Shown: one piece after another, positions 9,227 through 21,752 of the stretch
How positions within the stretch are numbered: the stretch's first letter is position 1
Layout of the letters: each line of letters starts with the position of its first letter
The notes under the pieces: generated by a model
Told to the model about the DNA's origin: nothing
Databases searched by the model: none
The model's input: the letters and a program-made list of their open reading frames with translations, nothing else
NCBI GenBank assembly: GCA_947685225.1
Contig: CANTUV010000024.1
Location: 26,306,001-26,370,000 of the forward strand
Direction of reading: 5' to 3'
Length of the DNA stretch: 64,000 nt
Source: Garcia nutans
Lineage: Eukaryota > Streptophyta > Magnoliopsida > Malpighiales > Euphorbiaceae
Program-made: the position numbers and the translations under genes

Positions 9227-12180
9227 TGTAATATCCCGGAATAGACCCTAAGAGTTTTGGAGTTAATGTTGTTGCATTTGGATTTAATGCATATGTATGT
9301 ATGGGAAATATAAAGATAATATATATATATAAGACATATACATATACATCACATATACATGGGATATAAAATGGTGTAGGAAAGTGAGTTGTGTATATAT
9401 ATTTGTATAATTAGTTAATAATAATAATAATGATAATAAGGACAAAAAGAAAAGAGAAGAAGAAAGTCAAAAGTTGGAAAATTATGTGTGGTGGAGGTTA
9501 TTTGAGAAATATTAAGTATTATTATTATTATTATTATATATATATATGAGAGAAACGAAAGAAAGAACGAGAACATTCTTTCTTCCTCTGCTTCTTATTT
9601 TCCTTTGTAAAAGAGAGAGAGAGAGAGAGAGAGAAGCTAGAAAGAGAAAGATGATTTTGCTTCTAGTTACACCAAAGATTAAGGATATCAAGATGTTTGC
9701 AAGTGGATATTGAAGATTTAGCAAGCTATTCAAGTAAGTACTCCCTTTTGAGTTGATTTTATTGATTATATGTATATATCTAAATTCTTATCTTCTTGTT
9801 TTGAATTCTTGTGGATTGAGGTTATGTTTGGTATAATTAGTGTGTAAAGTGAAGATAATGAAAGAGTGAAGTATGTAAAGATGTTGAATTGATATTTAAG
9901 TGATGATAAGTTGAGAAAATTGTGAGGTAAATGATGAAATGTTGAGGTTGGGTTTGGGTTAGATGAATTTGGAAGTGTTTGGCCTTTAATTCATTGAAGA
10001 ACACGGCCAAGTCATGAGAGACACGGCCAAGTTAGGGCAAACTCGGCCGTGTTGGATGATTTTTGGAGAGACACGGCCGTGTCCCTTGCCCGTGTCTGCT
10101 ACTGGATTGTTGTGTTGAGAGACACGGCCACTGGCTTGGCCGTGTCCACTGCCCGTGTTTGCTACTGCTTGAATTGGATTGAGAGACACGGCCACTGGCT
10201 TGGCCGTGTCCTTTGACCGTGTTTGCTACTGGATGTTTGGATTGAGAGACACGGCCACAAGCTTGGCCGTGTCCCTTGAGGGTGTTAGCTTGGGTGTTTG
10301 TTATTTGTTCTTCATACATTGTTGGATCCTCAGAGGTCTTTTATACCTAAACACACTTAAAACAATAATGATCCAACCAAATGTATATAGAAGATTCTAT
10401 ATTCATGTATAATGTAAATTGTTTTGTATATAACAATGATGATATAGGAAATGTGGAAGATATAATGATCATGGAAAAAGGTATGTGCAATGCCATTGAT
10501 TATGTATTGTTGAGTGATGAATTGATCAATGTGATATGATGATAACAATGATGTTTAAGATACTATATGAACAATGTTATGTTTTATGTATTGTGAACTT
10601 TGTAAATTGTAATGTGTTATGTGAAAGATGTGATGTTGTGATGAAAGATGAAATGAGAATTGAAATCAAATGAAATGAGAAGCCATTGTCATTGGCTATG
10701 ATGATTCAAATGAAATATGAAGCCATTGTCATTGGCTATTATAACACAAATGTGATGTAAAGCCATTGTGATTGGCTATGATGATTCAATTGTGATAAAT
10801 GAGGCATGTTTGCCTAGATTATGATTCAATTGAGAATGAGATGGATAATAAAATAATAAATGAATTGTGTAACTAATGTGTTATTCAATTTCAGAGTTCT
10901 GGGTTTGGAGGCATGCCTATAAAATGAAAGGTAACAGTCTTGCCGGGTTGAGGATCTCTTTAATTTGAGATGAAATGAGGTCCAAGAGACTGGGTCTGTT
11001 ACACTATGATAATTATGATTATGAGATATATAATTGGTAACAGTCTTGCCGGGTTGAGGATCTCCTCGAGGTTAGTCGAGTTGATGGTCCAAGAGACTGG
11101 GTCTGTTACAGGTAACAGTCTTGCCGGGTTGAGGATCTCCTCATGTGGAGTTGATGGTCCAAGAGACTGGGTCTGTTACACTATCCATGGATAGAGTTAT
11201 TGATACATGATGCCTACGGGCTTGATTATTGTGATTATGAACCAAAGCAGTAACTCTGAACTTTGAATAACATATTAGTGTGTTGTTTGGGCCTGAGTCT
11301 GTCTTTGTTGTCAATGTGATATTCAAATGTTGAAATAAATGAGTAATGAGATCTATAACTGCCTTTATTGGAAGTATGATTCATGTCTGATGAATTGTGG
11401 ATAAAATAATGTTATAAAGTATGATTTTGCAATATGTGCATTGATGTATTGAAGGTGAATATGTTTGAGGGACTTTGTTGATATATGATTTTATAAAAAT
11501 ATAGTATGATGTGTATAATATATATATGAATAAGGAATGTGTGAGAATTGCTTTCATAAAGGTGTTGAATAGGTCGTTGAATGGTATTTTGGTTGAAATG
11601 ATGTATGTTTATATGCATATGAGATAGAAAGGGAAAGTACTGTGTTGTAAAGGCTTTATATAATTATGTATAATAATTGTGAAATTAGTGGGAACATATG
11701 AAGAATGCATTGAGAAAGGAAAACGTGGTAAGAGAACCATAAAACATAATGCTAAAAATATAAGGTATGATTCTTATGGTAAAATGTGTTTTAGTATTTA
11801 TTTGTACTACTAAGCTTTCGGGCTTAGCGCGGATGTTTAATCGCGCAGGTATGTATGCGGTTGATCGGGAAGTCTAGCTATTATGCCACGAGAAGGGTAA
11901 GGGTGTCTCGAGACCAACTAGAAGGTGATGCATACATGTGTAATTTTAAATTATATTGTATTTTTGAGTTAATATATATATTCATATGGATGAATGAAGT
12001 TTTGATAAATAAGAATACTGACTTTTGTAAATGTGTTTTAAATTAATGTATAATTTGATGAACTTGGATAAAGGTTTTTTCTTAAATTGAATCTAAAAGT
12101 AACATTCTTATACTTTATATACGTATTGTATGTATACTAGGTATATGTATAGTACTTATATGGAGTATCAGGGTGTTACA
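9227..12180 (+). repeat. LARD-A 3' LTR
   Basis: 2954 bp, sister of 3028-5998. It has the same order of modules: donor-like GT at 9734, hairpin array about 10000-10275, GTAACAG cassette about 10931-11179 and GC hairpins about 11810-11847. It ends TGTTACA at 12180 and is followed by the second ATCTT. Confidence 0.95.
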
Positions 12181-12496
12181 ATCTTCTTCCAATCCTTTTC
12201 CCACCATGAAGGTTGCCGGTGGAGGTACTCTTCCAAACATAGGCAAAGGGTTGTTCTTGGTATTGGGTTTATTCGGCTCAGGTAGCTTTCCACTGTCGAT
12301 TAAATCTTGGATCTCATGCCTTAGACGAGCACATTTATCTATTTCATGCCCTCGCATTTGATGAAATTGACAGAAGGCCTCGGCATTGAAGTTTGGTGGC
12401 AGTGGATTATGTAACGGTCGAGGAGCTAATGGTTGTAACAACCCTTTCTTTTGCAGCTTGCTAAAAACCCAAGATAGAGGTAGAGCTAATGCCAAA
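12181..12496 (-). pseudogene. gag: Tat gag C-terminal remnant (unit R1)
   Basis: The minus strand encodes the end of a Tat/Ogre gag (nucleocapsid part). A PLSWVF.KLQKKGLL segment is followed by a proline-rich stretch and the zinc-knuckle variant CQFHQMRGHEIDKC (C-x2-H-x4-H-x4-C, all ligands present), then RHEIQDLIDSGKL and a glycine-rich tail. No stop occurs within it. It is a fragment: upstream it ends at about 12496, where it is fused to 3' non-coding sequence of another unit, and downstream it runs straight into the LARD-A LTR, which adds about 20 foreign codons. It is the best-preserved knuckle in the window. It would bind RNA in the virus-like particle if whole. Confidence 0.85.
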
Positions 12497-13875
12497 GGTC
12501 TCATTGAGTTAAAATATTGTCTATCTCATATGCATGCTTATTCAAACTATCTCCACTAATAGACTCTACCTACCAAGAGAGATCAACAGGTCTTTGATAG
12601 ACTTGAAATGGGGTCTATAAGGGACAAGGGTTTAAGTGAAGGCCATTTTGAGATAGGAGCTGATGTGACATAATGGACAAACCCTCACACTACAAACTTC
12701 TTATTTGAACTTTAGGCAGCTTGGAGCAATCTTGCTAGACTCCAAAATCCTTCTATCTTCTTGGCATTAGTCTGGATCTTGATTGGGACATTCTTTGCCT
12801 TTACAGCAGGACTTCCAAGAACTAGGTGACCTTTCTCCTTTTTCTCTAATTTTGATTGAATCTTTAGTTGGGTTGGACAAATTCAAGTCAAACTGTCCTT
12901 ATAAATGGAAGCCTTTTGCTGCCTTAGGTAAAAGAGAACTCAGTTGGCTTTCTGAACAGCCTTTTTGGGTTTTATTTTTTTTTCTTGTCTTTTTTTCTTT
13001 TCTTATTTTTTCTTTTTTCTTTTCTTTTCTTAATTTTTTTTCTAGTTCTAGCTCTAAAAGAGTTGTCTTGTTTGTACCAACTTGGGTTTCTAATAATGGA
13101 TGAGTGGAGTGACATAAATTTTCTATAACAGGGATAAATCATTTGTTACTCTAATGTTATCTTGATAGATTGGAGATATTAGGTGAACTTCGACCACCCT
13201 TATGGTATTGAGAATTTCAACTATCCTCATGGTCTTGATTATGCATTCCATTGCCTCTTTACCTTAGTGATTATAAGACTTGTCAAAAATGTAACAACAG
13301 CTCAAGGTAGATTGTTGGGCTTATAAGTCAATAAAGAGAAAGACGAAATCTTATGAAGGCTCAAAGGGAAAACTAAGGATTGATATTTAATTGGGTGGAT
13401 ACTAGTTGTTGGCTAACAAAACAATGCCTAGATCATCTCTCCCTTAAATAAGTAGAGTTCAATTTCGCCTCGAAAATTTGTCAAAGCATGTTCTAAGACT
13501 GACTAGGACCTAGAAAAAAATACTTATGCAAGAGCCCTCTCTAAGTAAGCATAAACAAGTCAATGCTATAGAACAATTCCCTCACCTAGTAAAGTCATTC
13601 AAGTCATAATGCATAAATATATTAATTCATGAATCATCAAGCTAGATTCCTCATTGGTTGAGCACCAAAATGAACAAAGACCAACAAAAATTTTAATGAA
13701 AGTAATTTATTCAAACAAAAATAGAAAAGCATAATTATTCCAATTAAATATTAAAGAAAGTAAAATATATAGAACAATATTCAAGCTAAGGAAAGTTTGT
13801 TGAGTTAAGCTTCTTCTCCTTTCATATCTTCAACATTCCCATCTTGAAAAGAGGATAAGACAAAATCTTATTCCA
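12497..13875 (-). mobile_element. Tat 3' non-coding region, truncated duplicate (unit R2)
   Basis: Follows, base for base with scattered changes, the stretch at about 1390-3027, including the pyrimidine tract (about 12960-13035). It stops abruptly at about 12496, where it joins the gag fragment of unit R1. This is therefore a partial tandem duplication of gag end plus 3' region. No coding content. Confidence 0.75.
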
Positions 13876-14790
13876 ATCCGTTTCCTACCATGAAGGTTGC
13901 TGGTGGTGGCACTCTGTTGAACCTTGGTAAAGGATTGTCTTTTGTGCTGGGCTTATCAGGCTCACACAGCTTACCATTGTCAATTAAAATTTGGATCTCA
14001 TGTTTTAGTCACAAGCATTTGTCTGTCTCATGTCCTTGTGTCTGATAAAACTCACAAAAGGCTTTAGTATCAAATTTTTGGGGTAAAGGATCTAGCAAAG
14101 GTCGAGGGGCCAATGACTATAATAGTCCCTTCTTTTGTAGCTTGTTGAAGACCCAAGACAAAGGCTTCCCCATATCTAAAAACTGCCTTCTATTTACTTG
14201 ACCAATTGTATTAACATCAACTTCTTTTTACGTGCTTTGCTTTCCAAACTGATAGTTCCCTTTCTCATTCCTTCTTATTGAAAAGCAATTCTTCTCCCTT
14301 TTCCATTCTTTAATTTGTAGACCAACTTGGAGAAGATCTTTAAAATCACAGATGAGTGTATGAGACATCCTTTCACAAAGACTAGGCAACACCCCTCTCA
14401 TAATCATCCTTATTTGATCAGATTCATCAAGCCTCTTCTTGAGCAAAGCAGCCTTATTTCTCCATCTTTTCACATAGTCCACAAAATTCTCATTTGGCCT
14501 TTGTCTACTGGACTCAACTTCCATTAAGGTAACTTCTAGCTCGACATTGTACCCATATTATTGAATGAAAGCCTTGTACAACATGTCCCAATCTTTTTGA
14601 GTACTTTACTGTAAGGTATTGAACCAATTTTGGACAATAGGGCCCAATGAGAGCATAAAATACCTCAGAGTTTGAGCTTTAGTAGCTTGGGCAAACTGCA
14701 TAGCAGTGATGTACTGCTTCACATGGAGATGAGGATTTCTAGTACCATTGTACCTAGCGAAGGAAAGACATCTTGATGTGAGCCAGAGAG
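13876..14790 (-). pseudogene. gag: Tat gag remnant (unit R2)
   Basis: The minus strand encodes a broken Tat/Ogre gag. The capsid part ARYNGTRNPHLHVKQYITAM is followed by LRYFMLSLGPIVQNWF, RQRPNENFVDYVKRWRNKAA and IRMIMRGVLPSL. The C-terminal part is WVFNKLQKKGLL and a knuckle CEFYQTQGHETDKC, in which the expected His is Tyr. Several stops interrupt it. Near 14770 the sequence jumps from leader directly to capsid, deleting about 0.5 kb that encodes the N-terminus in the plus-strand copy at 53.35 kb. It cannot make a full protein. Confidence 0.85.
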
Positions 14791-15835
14791 GATTAATGAT
14801 ATGAGATGCAAATGTATGTATGCATGTATGCAAGTATGCACAAACAATAGACAAAGATAAGTATAACGTCCCTTCCAACTTTATAACTTCCACACACGAA
14901 TGGCAAGTCTCTTTTCCTAGGTAATATGGTTAACAAAATACCAACATGAGGTATCTTGTTTTTGAATAATTCCCTCGAACATTTCAACCAATAGTTATAT
15001 TTTCAAAAATGAAAATTAGTTCATGATAATTCCCATTAATTATGTCTTAATCCATTCAACCAACTAAAGTAGCTTTTATGCTATATTGGATTAAAATTAA
15101 ATTAAGAGGTTTATTATAAATAGATTTCTCACTTGAAAATGTGACTAGTGATTCAAGCCAAAAATAAGCCCATGATTAATAATTCTTAGTATAAACTAGG
15201 CTCACAATTGATTTTTGGTTTTTCATAATTGACCTAAATATTTGTAAGCTCTTTAAGAAAATGATTTTATTTCTAAGCCCTTTGTAAAATGATTTTAGAA
15301 AAAATGGATTTTGGGCTTAGTATTTGTGTCATGAGAAAAGAATTTTTGATTTGTTTTTTAGAAAAGTTTTATGTCCAAATACCATCTTGAAAAGTTTTAA
15401 AAATAGCTTTGGTCTTTTGGACTTTAAAGAAAAAAATTATTTTGAGCTTACAATGTATATAGGTCATATTAGAAAAAGAACAAACCAAATAAGCCAAGAT
15501 TTAAACCAAGAAAAATTAATCATAGTCAAACAACAAGCATTTGGGGTAAAAACCTAAGGAAAGTAACTAGGTCAATTACATGAGCTTTAGTCTTTGGGTT
15601 AAAAGGCTTAGGTTCCCATAACAAGTATATACCAAATGGTACAAGGCAATGAGTGGTTATGCCATGCTCAATCTCCATACCTTGAGTGAAAGTATAGTAT
15701 CCCTTACATAACACAACACGGGTTACACGGGCATCCTAACTCACACACACAATGCGAACTAGGATGATGCAATGGATAATATCATAATAAAGAAGAATAA
15801 AATAATATAAAGACCAATGGAATCAACTTCTCTTA
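14791..15835 (-). mobile_element. Tat 5' leader (unit R2)
   Basis: Untranslated leader between primer site and gag, closely similar to 52189-53300 in reverse complement. It holds an open stretch at 15526-15714 that aligns without gaps to one in the plus-strand leader; see findings. No other structure seen. Confidence 0.7.
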
Positions 15836-15853
15836 TCCCTAGTGGAGTCGCCA
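15836..15853 (-). other. Primer binding site, tRNA-Arg type (Tat)
   Basis: The minus strand reads TGGCGACTCCACTAGGGA, one base from the copy at 52171 (TGGCGACTCCACTGGGGA). A tRNA-Arg primer is the one reported for Ogre/Tat elements. It lies one base from the LTR end. Confidence 0.85.
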
Positions 15854-15854
15854 C

Positions 15855-17644
15855 TGTGAGCGGGGATTTTTGCCCCCACTTCCATGTGGAATGGTTCTTG
15901 TGACTTCGACATTGTTAGGCTCATGGCCTTAGAGAACATGAGCCTAAACCCAGAGAAAATGGAGTCACCACCCGGATGGGCCTAGAAAAAAGAAGAGGGT
16001 GGATGACTCGATTCCTAAGGAATCTCCAACCCCCTAATGGGTTTGGAAAGTTGGGTACATGTGGGGAAGGTGAGAATGACCCAACACCCCCACAACGCTC
16101 AGTTCATTGGAATCGGCCTCCTTTTCAGGTCTAAATATTATAGAATTTATAATTATTATGATAAAATCCATACTGCATGCAATTATTAGAATAAAAGCAT
16201 CATTGCATTAATAATCAAAATAACGTCCAAATAAAACAAAATAAACAGACACTCATTCGAAGATGGAAACATGTCCTTACATTGTCCAATGTCTAAAACT
16301 AAATAGGGCACCCACCAAAAGGTGGAAACATGTCCTTTAAATTAATCCCAAAATTTAAAATAGCTTAAATTACATAAAGTTCAACTAATGAGGTACCCAT
16401 AAAAAGGAAACATAACTCTATCATGATTAATTCCAAAATAAATTAATAACGATAACAAAGAAAACATTAATCCATAAATTAAATAAATCCATCACAGATC
16501 AAATAAGTCATCCACGAAAACATATAACAAATCCAATAAATAACTAAATCCAAAGTTTATATCATTACACAAGTGAAATTAGGGTTTAAAGAATTAGGGT
16601 ATGGAAATTAGGGTTTATAATTTTAAAAGATTGGAATTAAGGTTTAAGATTTTTTAGGTTTACTGGATGGGGATTTTTGGATTCATTGGATTTGGGCTAA
16701 AGGATTTGTAGGTTTACTGGATGAGGGTTTGAAAAATTAAGGTTTTGATTTATCATTTTAGAAAAAATATTGATTCGAGAAATAAATTAAGATTTTGGAA
16801 AACAATTAGGATTTTGAGACTTTAATGGAATAATTTAGGGTTTAATGTTTAGGGAAAATTAGTTTAGGGTTTTAAAGTTTTGAAAACAGAAGAACAGCTT
16901 GAGGCTTTGATAATTTAATCAATGACTTAGGCTACTGGATGAATGAAAAATCTGATTTATAAAACATACGATTAGGGTTTAATAATTTATATTACTGAAA
17001 GACTCAATATCAAAACAAATAATAGAAACACTTAAAAGAAAATATGGCAATACTATCATATGCTTAAGTAATTCATGAATCAAAACATAACAATACTGTA
17101 TATATAAATAAATCAAAGATTTATAATCAAACCTCTGTGTCATTGGTTCCACCACAGTTGACTCTGGCTGAATAAGAACAAAGACAAAGTTGTTGCCTTT
17201 GATGGATTGATGATTGATGAGTGCTACTTGTTGCTAATTTATTTTTTGCTGCTTCTGCTTTGCTATTTAATCTCTCTTAATGTTAATTGCCGACTTCACT
17301 CATGTCGACCTGGGCTAATAGATCGACATGAGTCCAACCCCATGTCGATCTGGGCTGCCAGATCGACATGAGGCATGCTCATGTCGACCTGGGCCCTCCA
17401 GGTCAACATGAGCAATTATTCATGTCTCCCCGGTCAGCCTGACTGGAATTATTCTTGTTTTTTTTAACTTATGGACCGAAAAGTTTTAATTTGGGCCGAT
17501 TCAACTTGATTTTAAGGTTTTAAAATTGAGTTTATGCCTCTTTAATCCCAACCGACTTATTAGAAGTTGTAAATCGGATCGAATTTATTTTGGCATTCTT
17601 TAATTAAGATCGTACCAACTTAGGGCCAAAATTAAAGGTCTACA
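15855..17644 (-). repeat. Tat LTR (LTR-b)
   Basis: 1790 bp. On the minus strand it starts TGTAGACCTTTAATTTTGG and ends CCCCGCTCACA, the same ends as the other Tat LTRs here. It lies between two internal regions, so it serves as 3' LTR of the unit at 17.6-20.8 kb and 5' LTR of the unit at 12.5-15.8 kb. It contains a hairpin array (17299-17413), a degenerate TATA (TTAAATAG, about 17263-17270) and AAACCCTAA-rich sequence downstream of it. Confidence 0.9.
17299..17413 (-). repeat. CATGTCGA hairpin array in Tat LTR U3
   Basis: Three adjacent inverted repeats. The middle one is perfect: CATGTCGATCTGG, 4-nt loop, CCAGATCGACATG (17341-17370). The third (17377-17413) has a 16-bp stem with one mismatch. 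The array lies about 30 bp upstream of the presumed TATA on the minus strand. Sequence unrelated to the GACACGGCC arrays. Confidence 0.85.
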
Positions 17645-18955
17645 CTTTTTTTCTTTTCCCTTTCCCTTTCTCTTTCTTTTTTTAGCATCTTATCATTTTG
17701 TCCTTCTTCCTAGTAGGATTGTCAAATATAAGACGCTCAAGAACTAGATGACCTTTCTTCTATCTCTAATTTTAGTTGAATTTCTGGTTGGGTTGGACCA
17801 ATTTAAGTCGAACTGTCTTTGCCTTCTACTACTTTAGGTAAAGGGAAAACTCGGTTGGTTTTTCTGAACTGCCTTTTGCATTTTCTTTTCTTTTCCTCTT
17901 TTTTTTCTTCTTATCTTCTTCTTCTTCTTCTTCTTCCTTTTTCCTTTCTTCTTTTTTCTTTTTTCTTCTCTTTTCTCTTTTTTCCTTTTTATTTTCTTTC
18001 TTCCTTCTTTCCGTGGTGTTGAGTCCTAGCTCCAAAAGAATTGTCTTGCTTGTACCATTTTATTCTTCTATTTATGGATGAGTAGAGTAAAGTGAGACAA
18101 GGATAATGGATGAGTGGAGTAAAGTGAGACAAGGAAAAATCATTTATCATCATTTTAATGAATCATAGATATCAGGTCTAGTATTAGGTGAACTTCAACT
18201 ACCCTTATGATCGTGACTATGCTTTCCTTTCTTTGATCTTCTCACCTCTTCACCTTAGTGATCATTAGATTTATCATAAAAGTCACAACAGCTAGGGTAG
18301 GTTATTGGTCTTACCAGCCAATGAAGAGTAAGGTAAAATTTATGAAGGCTCAAAGGGACAACAAAAGATTGATGTCAATAGGGTTGATACTGGTTTTTGG
18401 GCTTACCAAACAATGCCTAGATCATCTCTCCCTTAAATAAGCAGAGTTCAATTTTGCCTCAAAAATTTGTCAAAGCATGTTCTAAGACTAGACTAGGACC
18501 TAGACAAAAGTAATTATGTAGGAGCCCTCTCTAAGTAAGAATACACAACTCAATGTTATAGAATAATTCCCTCATCTAGTAAAGTCATTCAAATCATGAT
18601 GCTTAGATATATTAATTTATGATTATCAAGCTAGACTCATCATTGGTTGAGCACCAAAATGAACAATGACCAATAAAAATTTAATGAAAATATTTTATTC
18701 AAACAAACATAATTTAAAAAACATAATTGTTCCAAATAAGTACTAAAGAAAGTGAAATAAAAAGAGCAACACTTCAAGCTAATGGAGGTTTGTTTATTTG
18801 CAGTCGAAGATACTTCATTTATTTAGACATATCAAGGGCAAGGATTTTTCCATCATTAAGGATCATTGCTTCATTATCCATAGTTAGTCCAAGTTTTCTT
18901 AGTAGCACATCCTCTTTAGCAGCTTCTCCATCCATATATTGATAAGATAACAAGA
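17645..18955 (-). mobile_element. Tat 3' non-coding region (third unit)
   Basis: Corresponds to about 1733-3000, with pyrimidine tracts at 17645-17700 and 17876-18012. The LTR begins directly at the first tract, so in this unit the tandem-repeat part of the 3' region is absent and the tract may serve as polypurine tract. No coding content; the short frames here do not match gag. Confidence 0.7.
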
Positions 18956-19612
18956 TAAAACTCTTTATGAAGGTTGCAAGCAGTGGCGCCCTTCCAAATT
19001 TAGGCAGAGGATTATTCTTGGCATTGGGCTTATTAGGCTCATGCAACTTTCCACTGTCAATTAAATCTTGGATCTCATGCCTTAGATGAGCGCATTTATT
19101 AGTCTCATGCCCTTTCATTTGATGAAATTGACAGTAGCCTAGGCATTAAATTTTAGGGGTAAAGGATTTGATAAAGGTCGAAGGGCCGATGGCTATAATA
19201 GTTCCTTCTTTTGTAGCTTGTTCAAAACCCAAGACAAAAGTTTCCCTATATCTAAAAATTTACACTTCATCGCTGATTCAGTTGTCGCACCTCCTCTTTC
19301 GCTTTGACTTTGCCCACTGGGATGGTACTCGCCCTTATTGCTCCACTTATACAGCACATGGTTTGACTGGTCTTGTAGAATAGGGATTCACCCTTCATTT
19401 TTCATTCGATCTCTATCAGTGGACTTATTCCTTGTTAACGTTGCCTTTCCCTTCTTCTTTACATCAATGGGAGATGCCTTATTAGCATTGTTGATGATCT
19501 CCAAAATTTCAATCAACTGGATCTTCATAATTTCAACCAATTGATCTCGTAGCTCAGTCATCCTAACTTTGACAACCGCATCGACTATATCCCTTAGCTG
19601 GTTTTCATCCAT
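18956..19612 (-). pseudogene. gag: Tat gag remnant with internal deletion (third unit)
   Basis: The minus strand encodes an N-terminal piece (19612-19388) starting MDENQLRDIVDAVVKVRMTE. It is charged and aligns with the start of the plus-strand gag at 53354. The sequence then jumps near 19260 to the C-terminal part (WVLNKLQKK..., then a partial knuckle with GHETNKC and RHEIQDLIDSGKL, 19118-18960). The whole capsid core is missing and the frame is broken. Complementary in content to the remnant at 13.9-14.8 kb, which lacks the N-terminus instead. Confidence 0.8.
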
Positions 19613-20751
19613 CCTTCCAATGAAGCACTTGAATCAAAATCATTGTTGTAGGTGGTGTCATTGTATGCTCTTGAATTGTTGTACTCTAGGTCTGTAACCC
19701 AGAAAGGATTAATGATATGTTATACAATGCATGTATGCACAAACAAACAAAAAAACTAAGATAATTAGGATGTCTCTTCCAACCTTATAACTTCCACAAA
19801 TGAATGGCGAGTCTCTTTTCCTAGGTATATGGTTAACAAAATATAAACATGGGATATCTTGTTTTTGAATAATTCCCTTAGACATTTTAACCAATAGTTA
19901 TATTTTCAAACATGGAAATCAGTTCATGATAATTCCCGCTAATTAGGCTTTAATCTATCCAATCAACTAAAGTAGTTTTTATGCTATTTTGGATCAAAAC
20001 TAAATTAAATGGTTTATTATAAATAGATTTCTCACTTGAAAAAGTAACTAATGATTCATGCCAAAAATAAGCCCATGATTAATAATTCTTAGCATAAGCT
20101 AGGCTCAGAATTAATTTTTGGTATTTTATAATTGACCTAAATATTTTGTAAGCTCATTTAAAAGGTCGTAATGAAGTGAAAATAATTTTGTTTCTAAGTC
20201 CATTGTAAAAAGTTTTTAGAAAAAAATGGATTTTGGGCTTTGTATTTCGGTCTTGAGAAAATTAATTTTTGACTTATTTTGGAAAAGTTTTATGCCCAAA
20301 GACCATTTCACAAATTTTGAAAATAACTTTAGTCTTTTGGATTTAGAGGAAAAAATTATTTGAGCTCACAGTGTAATTAGGTCATATTAGAAAAATAATA
20401 AACCAAATAAGCCATGATTTAATCCAAGATAAATTAACCATAGTCAAGCAACAAGCACATGAGGTAAAACCTAAAGAAAGTAACTAGGCCAATTACATGA
20501 GCATTAGTCTTTGGGTTGAAAAGCTTTAGGCTCCCATAGTAGGTATATACCAAAAGGTACAAGGCTATGAGTAGTTATGTCATGCTTGATCTCCATACCT
20601 AGAGTGAAAGTATGGTATCCCTTACATGACACAACATAGTAACACGGGCGTCCTAACTCATGAACACGATGCAATCTAAATGATACAATGAATAATATCA
20701 TAATAAGAAAGAACAAAATAATATAAAGACCAACGAAATCAAGTTCTCTTA
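19613..20751 (-). mobile_element. Tat 5' leader (third unit)
   Basis: Leader between gag and primer site, similar to the other Tat leaders. The open stretch conserved in the others is present near 20504-20630 with several changes. Confidence 0.7.
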
Positions 20752-20769
20752 TCCTCAGTGGAGTTGCCA
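20752..20769 (-). other. Primer binding site, tRNA-Arg type (Tat), slightly degenerate
   Basis: The minus strand reads TGGCAACTCCACTGAGGA, two differences from the intact site at 52171-52188. It is adjacent to the LTR end at 20771. Confidence 0.8.
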
Positions 20770-20770
20770 C

Positions 20771-21752
20771 TGTGAGCGGGGATTTTGGCCCCTACTCCCA
20801 CGTGAAATGGTTCTTACGACTTTGGCATTGTTAGGCCAGGCGCCTTACAGAACACCGGCCTAAGCCAAAAGAAAATGGAGTAACCAGCCAGACGGGCCAA
20901 AAAAAAAAGAAAGAGGTGGATGACTAGAGTCCTAAGAAATTCCCAATCCCCTATTGGATTCAAAAAATTGGGTACGCGTGGAAAAGGTGAGAAATGGCCC
21001 AGGACCCCCATAGCGACCGATTTATTGGAACCAACCCCTTTTTAGGTCTTAATATTATAAAATTCTTAAATATAATGATATTATCTATTATACATGCAAT
21101 GATAAGAATAAATAAATACTTTATTAAAAATCATAGCAATGTTCAAACAAAACAAATAAATGGATGCCCATCTGAGGATGAAAACATGTTCTTACATCAT
21201 TCGATATTCAAAACTAAATAGGACACTCACTGAAAGGTGGAAACGTGTCTTTTACATTAATCCCAAAATATGAAAATAATTTAAATTACAAAAAGATTAA
21301 TTAATGTGCTACCCAATCATGGAAACATACCCCTTACAATTTTAATAAACAAATAATAATCAAGAAAATATTCATCCATGATAAATTAAATAAATCAACC
21401 ATCAAAATTTAAGTAAATCATTCATAAAATATATAACCAATTACATAATCAAATCTAAAATTGAATAAAGTAATAAATGTACAAATTTAGGGTTTTAGAA
21501 TTTTAATAACCAAATTAGGGTTTAGAGGGTTTTAGGTTTAAAATTTAAGGTTTTAGGGTTTTGGAATTAATATTATTATTTTTATTATTTAAAATGTTAA
21601 GCTACTTTGAAGATTTGGAAAATTAAATTAATTAGGGTTTTATGGTTTTAAGAAAATAGTATAGGGTTTAAGTAAAAGAGATCTAAGGTTTATGAGAATA
21701 GGATTAGAACTTTTAATGCTTGAAAAAATAAAACTATTGTGATTACATAATA
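20771..21752 (-). repeat. Tat LTR (LTR-a), 3' part, split by LARD-B
   Basis: On the minus strand this is the R/U5 end of a Tat LTR, ending CCCCGCTCACA at 20771. It continues at 31094-31960. LARD-B inserted at TAATA, which is duplicated at 21748-21752 and 31089-31093. Joined length about 1.85 kb. Confidence 0.85.

Larger units (their letters stand above)
3028..12180 (+). mobile_element. LARD-A: complete non-autonomous LTR retrotransposon
   Basis: Two near-identical LTRs (3028-5998 and 9227-12180) start TGTAATATCC and end TGTTACA. They flank a 3.2-kb interior with a tRNA-iMet primer site just inside the 5' LTR and a polypurine tract just before the 3' LTR. The 5 bp before (3023-3027) and after (12181-12185) are both ATCTT, a perfect target duplication. 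The interior has no gag or pol motif and no long frame, so this is a large retrotransposon derivative that would need proteins in trans. By eye the LTRs differ at only about ten positions outside microsatellites, implying a recent insertion. Long LTRs, the iMet primer site and the sequence before the polypurine tract suggest a Tekay/Del-like chromovirus partner; that lineage call is inference. Confidence 0.95.

Noticed and set aside
12783..13103. 106-codon frame with Phe/Ser-rich end
   Set aside because: It runs through a pyrimidine tract of the Tat 3' region, on the strand opposite to the element.
15526..15714. Leader frame as a true gene
   Set aside because: No ATG at its start, short, and equally explained by recent copying of non-coding leader; kept only as a low-interest finding.
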